From: an uncultured Eggerthellaceae bacterium
Lineage (GTDB): Bacteria > Actinomycetota > Coriobacteriia > Coriobacteriales > Eggerthellaceae
Assembly (NCBI GenBank): GCA_947565915.1
Contig: CANOHY010000048.1
Coordinates: forward strand, 1 to 11,209
Reading direction: 5' to 3'
Length of the DNA: 11,209 nucleotides
The position numbers and the translations under genes are program-made. The first letter of the stretch is position 1, and each line of letters starts with the position of its first letter. Below the pieces are notes generated by a model. It saw only the letters and a list, made by a program, of their open reading frames with translations. It was not told the origin of the DNA and did not search any database. Positions 1-4,965 of this stretch are shown one piece after another.

Positions 1-270
1 ACAATACTAAATTGCAGCCACGCCGGCAATCGCCTGACTGGTTCTGGTATCGAAAGATAAATAATATAGCTTTAGGTTGGGTTTCTATACTGCATCCAAA
101 ATGCAATACTAACTTTTTTGTGACAAAATAGTCCAATTTGTGGCCCCTTCATCAGTTGATGAGAATAAAAGAAAATCCTCTGAGTGCTAGATAATGAGAT
201 TTCCAAACCGGAGAGAGTTGATACACTTTTCTTGGAAGCAATTACTTGGCTCCTAGCTCAAGGTGCGCTG
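1..270. other. AT-rich non-coding stretch upstream of xth
   Basis: I see no convincing gene here. The stretch is clearly richer in A+T than the genes to its right. It contains a 9-base direct repeat, CAATACTAA, at 2-10 and 104-112. It also has a small operator-like palindrome at 149-162 (TCATCA, 2-base spacer, TGATGA). A possible promoter is TTGATA near 219 followed after about 17 bases by a poor -10, which I do not regard as supported. It probably carries the promoter of the xth leader and the end of an upstream transcription unit outside the window. Confidence 0.4.
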
Positions 271-350
271 TGATGCCCTGAGCGGCGATTCTGCAGCCCA
301 CATGCGCAGGTGAAACACAGTTTCGCCGTAGCGCATGGGTGCGAAGCCAA
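271..350 (+). repeat. Dispersed hairpin repeat, copy 1 (short-loop form)
   Basis: This is the shortest of three copies of a dispersed repeat in the window (the others are at 2754-2870 and 6146-6262). It shares CGATTCTGCAGCCCACA at the left and GGGTGCGAAGCCAA at the right. The arms pair as ATGCGC with GCGCAT and as GAAAC with GTTTC around a 3-base ACA loop. The other copies have AAACGC with GCGTTT at the same place, so two base changes here are compensated on the opposite arm. The copy lies in the leader of xth, about 80 bases before its start codon. It may fold in the mRNA or be a REP-like DNA element; its function is unknown. Confidence 0.75.
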
Positions 351-368
351 GCGCGAAGGGCGTCATAA

Positions 369-401
369 GCGACTCGAGCGAAGGGTTCAGAGAAGAGTCG
401 C
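369..401 (+). other. Small hairpin in xth leader
   Basis: GCGACTC (369-375) and GAGTCGC (395-401) form a perfect 7-bp inverted repeat with a 19-base loop. It sits just downstream of repeat copy 1 and ends about 15 bases before the xth ribosome binding site. It has no T-tract and is not a canonical terminator. A role in the leader is possible but unproven. Confidence 0.3.
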
Positions 402-428
402 CGGCGGGCGCTGAAGGGGAGGATTTGC

Positions 429-1232
429 ATGAGGTTGGTTTCGTGGAACGTGAACGGCCTGCGGGCCGCGCTGAAGAAGAACTTCATGGAGGTGCTGGAA
501 GCCTTCGATGCCGACATCTTTGCCGTGCAGGAGACCAAGCTGCAGGAAGGGCAGGTGGAACTCGAGCTTCCGGGCTATCACGACTATTGGAGCTATGCGC
601 AGAAGAAAGGCTATTCGGGAACGGCCGTTTTCAGCAAGCAGCCTGCACTTCGCGTGCTTCACGGCTTGGGCGACGATTATCTCGATCAAGAAGGGCGCAT
701 ATGCGCGCTTGAGCTTCCCTTGTTCTGGTTCGTGAACGTATATACGCCGAACTCGCAAAACGAGCTTGCCCGCATCGATCACCGCATGCAGTGGGACGAT
801 GCATTCCGCGAGTTCTGCAAGGGGCTTGAAGCTGGCGTGCTGCCCGATGGCAGCGCTACGGAACCGAAGCCCGTGGTGATGTGCGGCGACTTCAACGTGG
901 CGCATGAGGAGATAGACCTCAAGAACCCGGGACCCAACCGCGGAACGCCGGGCTTCTCGGATGAGGAGCGTGGCAAGTTCGGCCAATTGGTCGAAGCTGG
1001 CTTCATCGATACCTTCCGCTTGTTGCACCCCGACGAGACGGGCGCATATTCCTGGTGGAGCTATCGTTTCAACGCGCGTGCCAACAATGCCGGCTGGCGC
1101 ATCGACTACTTCCTGGTAAGCGAGGAGCTTCGCAACAAGGTGGTGGGTGCCAGCATCATGGCCGACGTGATGGGGTCAGACCATTGCCCGGTTATGCTCA
1201 CGCTGGATTGCGACGAGAATGCTAAGCTATAG
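429..1232 (+). CDS. xth: Exodeoxyribonuclease III (class II AP endonuclease)
   Basis: This 267-residue protein has the full exonuclease III / ExoA signature of the exonuclease-endonuclease-phosphatase fold. Visible motifs are WNVNG with Asn7 at the N-terminus, QETK with the metal-binding Glu35, VYTPNS with Tyr105, GDFNVA with Asp154 and Asn156, WRIDYFLVS, and GSDHCPV with Asp251 and the catalytic His252. Enzymes of this family cut DNA 5' to abasic sites and remove 3'-blocking groups in cytosolic base-excision repair. Length matches the family (250-270 residues). The ATG is preceded by GGGGAGG at 416-422 with a good 6-base spacing. The leader upstream carries repeat copy 1 and a small hairpin. 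The ACT-domain gene follows after 36 bases, so the two may be co-transcribed. Confidence 0.96.
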   Translation: MRLVSWNVNGLRAALKKNFMEVLEAFDADIFAVQETKLQEGQVELELPGYHDYWSYAQKKGYSGTAVFSKQPALRVLHGLGDDYLDQEGRICALELPLFWFVNVYTPNSQNELARIDHRMQWDDAFREFCKGLEAGVLPDGSATEPKPVVMCGDFNVAHEEIDLKNPGPNRGTPGFSDEERGKFGQLVEAGFIDTFRLLHPDETGAYSWWSYRFNARANNAGWRIDYFLVSEELRNKVVGASIMADVMGSDHCPVMLTLDCDENAKL

Positions 1233-1268
1233 CAGTCAGTTAGCTGACCTGGCAGAAGGAGTGAGTCA

Positions 1269-1538
1269 ATGAAGTGCGTCATCTCCGTAATCGGCAAGGA
1301 CACCACCGGCATCGTGGCCGAGATTGCCACCACGCTGCGCGAGTGCAGCGTGAACATCGACGACATCAGCCAAACGCTTTTGGGCGACATCTTCTCCATG
1401 ACGATGATCGTTACGCTGAACCCCGAGGTAGCGAGCTTCAACACCGTGCAAGAGCAGCTTGCAGCGGCAGGCGAGCGCATTGGCGTGCAGATCACCCTGC
1501 AGCGCGAAGACGTGTTCCAGATGATGTATAAGATCTAA
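1269..1538 (+). CDS. ACT domain protein (UPF0237 type)
   Basis: This 89-residue protein is essentially one ACT domain. It opens with MKCVISVIGKDTTGIVAEIA, the strand-loop-helix with the usual DxxGIVAxI ligand-loop motif. It continues with NIDDISQTLLGDIFSMTMIV and ends in a second amphipathic segment. Stand-alone ACT proteins of this type are thought to sense a small ligand, often an amino acid, and to act as dimers; the ligand here is unknown. A strong ribosome binding site, AGAAGGAG, lies at 1254-1261, 7 bases before the ATG. In many genomes such genes precede a DUF711/PFL-like gene. Here the next gene is an amidohydrolase 90 bases away, so that usual partner is absent. Confidence 0.9.
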   Translation: MKCVISVIGKDTTGIVAEIATTLRECSVNIDDISQTLLGDIFSMTMIVTLNPEVASFNTVQEQLAAAGERIGVQITLQREDVFQMMYKI

Positions 1539-1628
1539 CGCGCTCGCAGTTCCATTAGATAACAGCGGTTTCGGCTCTTCTTGCGCAAGGCAATCATCGC
1601 TTCTGCGCACAGCATTTCGAGGTTCCCT

Positions 1629-2522
1629 ATGAACATGAACGATATCCCTCAGCAATTCGCGCATCCGTTCGTGCCAGAAGGCTGGCAGATTCCCACGCAA
1701 TGGGATTTGGACATGCCGGTGGTGGATGTGCATGCGCATGTGTACCCCGACAAGCTCGCCTCTCGTGCGGTGGATGCGGTGGGTGACTTCTATGGCTACG
1801 ACGACATGTACGGCGGAGGTACGCCCGATGATCTGCTAGCGCAGCAGGCATTGGCGCCCATCAGCCATTTCGTGGTGCATTCGGTCGCAGTGACGGCTCA
1901 TTCGGTGCAGTCGGTGAACACGTTCATCGCCCAAGCTGCATCCGAGCACCCGGAGTTCATCGGGTTCGGCACCATGCACCCCGACTGCGAGGATATGGAA
2001 GCGGAAGTGGAACGTGCGCTTGCGAGCGGCATCCGCGGCTTCAAGCTGCACCCCGACACACAGATGGTGAACATGGATGACCCCCGCCTGATGGAGTTCT
2101 ACGAGATGATCGCGGGGCGCATGCCGCTGGTGATGCATACGGGCGACTACCGCTACGACTACTCGAGTCCGCGTCGTTTGAAGCGCGTGCTGAAAGCCTT
2201 CCCCGACCTGGTGATCGATGCAGCGCACCTCGGTGGCTGGTCCATCTACGATGTGGGCTTCGATGTGCTGCATGAGGAGCTTCTGGGTGAAGAGCGGCTG
2301 TTCGTGGACTCGTCCAGCACGCTTCTTTGGATTGGTGCACGCCACATGGGAGAACTAGTGCGCAAGTGGGGAGCCAGCCGCGTGCTGTTCGGCACCGATT
2401 ACCCCATGGGCAACCCGGCGCTCGAGCTTTCGCTCATGACTTCGCTCGGGCTTTCCGATGACGAGCTCGAGCAAGTGCTCTACAAGAATGCCGAAAACTT
2501 TACGGGTGTCAAAGTTTCCTAA
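1629..2522 (+). CDS. Amidohydrolase family protein (Amidohydro_2, TIM barrel)
   Basis: This 297-residue putative metal-dependent hydrolase or decarboxylase has the Amidohydro_2 pattern. VVDVHAHVYP gives the metal-binding His35 and His37. GFKLHPD, VMHTGD and AHLGG supply further barrel-end residues, and FGTDYPMG carries the conserved active-site Asp near the C-terminus. There is no signal peptide, so it is probably cytosolic. I chose the ATG at 1629 because GAGG lies 6 bases upstream. An in-frame TTG at 1581 would add 16 residues but has no good ribosome binding site. The substrate cannot be read from sequence: the family includes amino-carboxymuconate-semialdehyde decarboxylase, uronate-related and lactonase-like enzymes. 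The gene is convergent with the CNNM gene across a repeat-filled gap. Confidence 0.88.
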   Translation: MNMNDIPQQFAHPFVPEGWQIPTQWDLDMPVVDVHAHVYPDKLASRAVDAVGDFYGYDDMYGGGTPDDLLAQQALAPISHFVVHSVAVTAHSVQSVNTFIAQAASEHPEFIGFGTMHPDCEDMEAEVERALASGIRGFKLHPDTQMVNMDDPRLMEFYEMIAGRMPLVMHTGDYRYDYSSPRRLKRVLKAFPDLVIDAAHLGGWSIYDVGFDVLHEELLGEERLFVDSSSTLLWIGARHMGELVRKWGASRVLFGTDYPMGNPALELSLMTSLGLSDDELEQVLYKNAENFTGVKVS

Positions 2523-2600
2523 AGCTTTTAGTGCGCCGTGGTCTCAACGCGCTCGGCACAAACGCCACCGGCAGCCCCTCTCGGAATCGCGGCTTCCCTG

Positions 2601-2635
2601 TTCACGAAAAGCATTCACTGGATGCTTTTCGTGAA
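2601..2635. repeat. Perfect 14-bp palindrome with 7-base loop
   Basis: TTCACGAAAAGCAT (2601-2614) is matched perfectly by ATGCTTTTCGTGAA (2622-2635) around TCACTGG. The hairpin lies 79 bases after the amidohydrolase stop. It has no T-tract directly after it, so it is a weak terminator candidate. It is the first of several palindromes leading up to repeat copy 2, an arrangement that resembles the palindrome plus repeat found inside folC. Confidence 0.6.
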
Positions 2636-2643
2636 TGCGGTCG

Positions 2644-2705
2644 CCTCCTTCGCATATTTAAAGCGGGAATCGACTTCGTCGATTTCCGATATTTGTGCGA
2701 AGAGG
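2644..2705. repeat. Imperfect two-part hairpin
   Basis: The outer arms are CTTCGCA (2648-2654) and TGCGAAG (2696-2702), extended by CCT/AGG across one bulged base. The inner arms, GGGAATCGAC (2665-2674) and GTCGATTTCC (2678-2687), pair with one mismatch around TTC. The whole forms a long stem in the convergent intergenic region. Its role is unknown; it may be part of the mobile palindromic array ending in repeat copy 2. Confidence 0.5.
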
Positions 2706-2753
2706 ATTCCTCGAAGGGCAGCCGACTGGCGCTTCTTGCAAAAGTGCCCTGCC

Positions 2754-2870
2754 TTGATGTGACACGGCCGATTCTGCAGCCCACAAACGCAGATGAAATC
2801 TCATTCAGGTTAGTCTGAATAGTAGGTTCGTTAAAGATTTCGCCGTCGCGTTTGGGTGCGAAGCCAAGGC
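2754..2870 (+). repeat. Dispersed hairpin repeat, copy 2
   Basis: This 117-bp copy has the same length as copy 3 (6146-6262). The left arm, from TTGATG through CAGGTTAG, differs at only a few positions. The right 34 bases, from ATTTCGCC to CCAAGGC, are identical. Between them lies a divergent stretch of about 23 bases. The arms pair as AAACGC with GCGTTT and as GAAATCT with AGATTTC, leaving a 33-base loop (2802-2834). It lies between the convergent ends of the amidohydrolase and CNNM genes. The conserved arms around a variable loop suggest selection on, or replication of, the folded form. Confidence 0.8.
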
Positions 2871-2895
2871 CGTGCGCATTAAGGCAGGGCGCACG
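2871..2895. other. Short hairpin between convergent genes
   Basis: CGTGCGC (2871-2877) and GCGCACG (2889-2895) form a perfect 7-bp stem with an 11-base loop. It directly abuts repeat copy 2 and lies just beyond the stop of the minus-strand CNNM gene. It could help to end transcription from either side, but neither side has a clear run of T, so I do not call it a terminator. Confidence 0.35.
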
Positions 2896-2900
2896 AGTGT

Positions 2901-4235
2901 TTAAGCCTGGGTGGTGGTTTCGTCAGGGGATTCGCGTTGGAGTTCGACTTCGATCTTGTCGATGCGCAGGTTGTCCATCTCCTTCACCGTGAATGTGGCA
3001 TGTATCCGGCAATCCTCTGATTCCACGCTGATGGCATCGCCTGCATCGGGAATGCGGTCGAATAGCGCCAGCAGCAGCCCTCCGGCCGTTTCGCATTCGG
3101 AGGCCTCGGGTGGTACGAAACCGATGAGCTCCACCACGTCGGTGATGGGCAGCGAGCCTTCGATCAAGTAGTTATCGGGGGCAAGTTCGGTCACGTTGCC
3201 AGCAGTGCCATGGTCGTATTCATCAGCCGCCGCGCCCACGATGAGCTCCATGATGTCGCTCATGGTAACGATGCCCGACGTGCCGCCATGCTCGTCAACC
3301 ACTACGGCAATCTTCGTGTGCATGCTTTGCATGAGGTCGATGAGCTTGCTGATGCTGATGCCCTCCGGCACAGCTTCGATGGAACGGATGGGCAGGTCCT
3401 CGAGCGATTTCGCATCTTTGGCCAGGTAGAGGTCCTTCACATGCAGAAAGCCGATGATGCGATCCTTGCTGCCGCGGCAAACGGGATAGCGCGTGTACTT
3501 GTAGTTGCGAATATGCTTCAGGTTCTCCTCGAACGAGTCTTCCAGATCCAGGCAGATCACGTCGGTGCGTGGCGTCATGATGGCTTCGGCGTCCTTGTCG
3601 GCGATGTCGAAGATGTTGTCCACGAATTCGTTTTGAGCGGGGTCGATGAGGCCGTTCTCGGTGCTCTCGTCGATGAGAAGCTTGATCTCCTCGCCGGTAT
3701 ACACTTCGTGCTCGTTGGCAGGGTCGTGCCCGGTAAGGCGCACCACGCCGTTGGTGATGCTGTTGAACAGCCACATGATGGGGTAGGTGATGTGGTAGAA
3801 CGCATTCAGCGGGCCAGCCGTGCGCAGGGCCCATCTTTCGGTTGCGAAGATGGCGAACGATTTGGGGATGAGCTCGCCAACCACCACATGCAAGGTGGTC
3901 ATGATGATGTAGCCGCAAGCGATGGCGATGGTGCTGATCACGGCTTCGGGAATTCCGAAAGGCTCCATCAGCGGGCGCAGGAGCGCGGCGAAGGCGGGCT
4001 CGCCCAACCAACCCAAAGCCAACGATGCCAGGGTGATGCCCAGCTGACAAGCTGAAAGATAGGCATTCACGTTGCTGGTGATCTTCTTGGCTGCTTGTGC
4101 GCCGCGGCGGTTCTCGGCCACGGCCATCTCGACCTGTGAAGGGCGCACGCGCACCATGGCGAATTCCGCGATGACGAAGAATGCATTCATGAGCAGGAAG
4201 AACACTACAAGGATCAGGCTGATGCCGATGTGCAT
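2901..4235 (-). CDS. CNNM/CorC (HlyC) family membrane protein with CBS pair
   Basis: This 444-residue protein has the three-part CNNM/CorC plan. A DUF21 transmembrane domain (about residues 1-190) begins with a hydrophobic helix, ISLILVVFFLLMNAFFVIAE, and contains VVVGELIPKSFAI. A CBS-domain pair (about 200-335) includes IMTPRTDV, TRYPVCRG, IIGFLHVKDLY and VVVDEHGGTSGIVT. A C-terminal CorC_HlyC domain (about 350-430) follows. Family members act in Mg2+ or Co2+ efflux or homeostasis; the old 'hemolysin' name is not supported. I chose ATG at 4235 because GAAGGGG lies 11 bases upstream and the membrane helix starts at once. A TTG at 4292 would add a 19-residue polar leader. It is divergent from mscL, and its leader holds a 21-base-period direct repeat. 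Confidence 0.93.
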   Translation of the reverse strand: MHIGISLILVVFFLLMNAFFVIAEFAMVRVRPSQVEMAVAENRRGAQAAKKITSNVNAYLSACQLGITLASLALGWLGEPAFAALLRPLMEPFGIPEAVISTIAIACGYIIMTTLHVVVGELIPKSFAIFATERWALRTAGPLNAFYHITYPIMWLFNSITNGVVRLTGHDPANEHEVYTGEEIKLLIDESTENGLIDPAQNEFVDNIFDIADKDAEAIMTPRTDVICLDLEDSFEENLKHIRNYKYTRYPVCRGSKDRIIGFLHVKDLYLAKDAKSLEDLPIRSIEAVPEGISISKLIDLMQSMHTKIAVVVDEHGGTSGIVTMSDIMELIVGAAADEYDHGTAGNVTELAPDNYLIEGSLPITDVVELIGFVPPEASECETAGGLLLALFDRIPDAGDAISVESEDCRIHATFTVKEMDNLRIDKIEVELQRESPDETTTQA

Positions 4236-4251
4236 GGTACGGATTACCCCT

Positions 4252-4288
4252 TCGTTACAGATTCTCTCGGTGTCGTTACAGTTCTCTC
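4252..4288 (-). promoter_or_regulatory. Two direct repeats in CNNM gene leader
   Basis: TCGTTACAG followed by (A)TTCTCTC occurs at 4252-4268 and again at 4273-4288, so the starts are 21 bases apart, two turns of the helix. On the minus strand this reads as GAGAGAA-CTGTAACGA twice, just upstream of the ribosome binding site of the CNNM gene. Such same-face spacing is typical of paired operator half-sites, but duplicated leader sequence without function is also possible. Confidence 0.35.
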
Positions 4289-4321
4289 TCAAGGCTCGTG
4301 GCCCTGAGCGTTATGTTCAGT

Positions 4322-4327
4322 ATTATA
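4322..4327 (-). promoter_or_regulatory. Candidate -10 element, divergent CNNM/mscL promoter region
   Basis: On the minus strand this is a perfect TATAAT, placed about 87 bases before the CNNM start codon and upstream of the direct repeats. No good -35 is visible at 16-18 bases. The same AT island reads TATTAT and TATAAA on the plus strand and could serve mscL. It is the only such island between the two divergent genes. Confidence 0.35.
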
Positions 4328-4384
4328 AACAACTGGCAATTCGACACCGATAGGCAACAGCAACCGTTTGCGGGAGGTTTCAAA

Positions 4385-4840
4385 ATGGCAGGGGAGAAGA
4401 AAAAGGGCTTCATCGCGGAGTTCAAAGAGTTCTTGAGTCAGGGCAGCGCCATGGACATGGCCGTGGGCATCATCATCGGCGGCGCGTTCACGGCCATTGT
4501 GTCGTCGCTTACGGGCGACATCATCAACCCGCTCATTACGTTCATAACAGGTGGCAACGGCACCGAGGTGGGCGGCCTGGTGGTTCCCGGCACCGAGATA
4601 GACTTCGGGAAGTTCATCAGCGCTTGCATCAATTTCGTGATCATTGCCTTTGTGGTGTTCTGCCTGGTGAAGGGCATCAACGCCTTTCGCGACAAGGCGC
4701 AGAAGCTACGCGGAGGCGAAGTGGCCGTCGAAGAAGAGGAAACGCATGCCCCTGCTTGCCCATACTGCTTGGAAGAGGTCAAAGCGGGTGCTGTCCGTTG
4801 CCCCCATTGCGGCGGTAGTTTCGAAGAGCCTGCTGCCTAG
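4385..4840 (+). CDS. mscL: Large-conductance mechanosensitive channel with C-terminal zinc ribbon
   Basis: This 151-residue protein is MscL. An N-terminal amphipathic segment, GFIAEFKEFLSQGSAMDMA, leads into the first pore helix, VGIIIGGAFTAIVSSLTGDI. An extracytoplasmic loop and the second helix, ACINFVIIAFVVFCLVKGIN, follow. MscL pentamers open under membrane tension to release solutes on osmotic downshock. After an acidic linker the protein ends in a rubredoxin-like zinc ribbon, Cys125-x2-Cys128 and Cys139-x2-Cys142, in place of the usual C-terminal helical bundle. The ATG at 4385 has GGGAGG at 4372-4377, 7 bases upstream. An in-frame start at 4298 adds 29 residues that do not match the family. 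The gene is divergent from the CNNM gene, so two membrane proteins share one regulatory gap. Confidence 0.95.
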   Translation: MAGEKKKGFIAEFKEFLSQGSAMDMAVGIIIGGAFTAIVSSLTGDIINPLITFITGGNGTEVGGLVVPGTEIDFGKFISACINFVIIAFVVFCLVKGINAFRDKAQKLRGGEVAVEEEETHAPACPYCLEEVKAGAVRCPHCGGSFEEPAA

Positions 4841-4965
4841 CTTCGAGCTATCATGCTATAACTGAACCTGCTTCGCGACAAAGGACCGTGCGTTCGTGCG
4901 ACCCTAGTGCGAAGGCGTGCATGCACGATGCCTTGCTCGCATGGGCAAGCTGCAGGGTGAAGGGG
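4841..4965 (+). promoter_or_regulatory. mscL-folC gap with possible folC promoter
   Basis: An extended -10 candidate, TGCTATAAC (4854-4862), follows shortly after the mscL stop; no convincing -35 is seen. TAGCT and AGCTA (4838-4850) form a small stem that includes the stop codon. GTGCATGCAC (4917-4926) is a perfect 10-base palindrome, flanked by AAGGC and GCCTT. The folC reading frame stays open back to a GTG at 4888, but the encoded residues are rich in Cys and unlike FolC, so I treat the region as non-coding. Confidence 0.3.

Noticed and set aside
149..162. FNR/CRP-type site
   Set aside because: TCATCA-GT-TGATGA does not match the FNR (TTGAT-N4-ATCAA) or CRP (TGTGA-N6-TCACA) consensus.
242..538. 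Minus-strand open frame of 98 codons over the xth leader and 5' end
   Set aside because: It runs through repeat copy 1 and opposite the clear exonuclease III start; the protein has low complexity and no family features.
1236..1252. Terminator between xth and the ACT gene (GTCAG-TTAG-CTGAC)
   Set aside because: The stem is only 5 bp, lacks a T-run and lies next to the ribosome binding site of the following gene.
2531..2818. Open frames in the amidohydrolase-CNNM gap
   Set aside because: They consist of palindromes and repeat copy 2, have no ribosome binding site, and their only recurring peptide (ILQPTNA-EIS) comes from the repeat itself.
3210..4055. 281-codon plus-strand open frame opposite the CNNM gene
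   Set aside because: It is a shadow of a strongly supported gene; its His/Val/Asp-rich composition is typical of antisense frames in GC-rich DNA.
4888..4965. N-terminal extension of FolC from GTG 4888
   Set aside because: The 26 added residues are Cys-rich and do not match FolC; better-placed ATG codons follow at 4966 and 4978.
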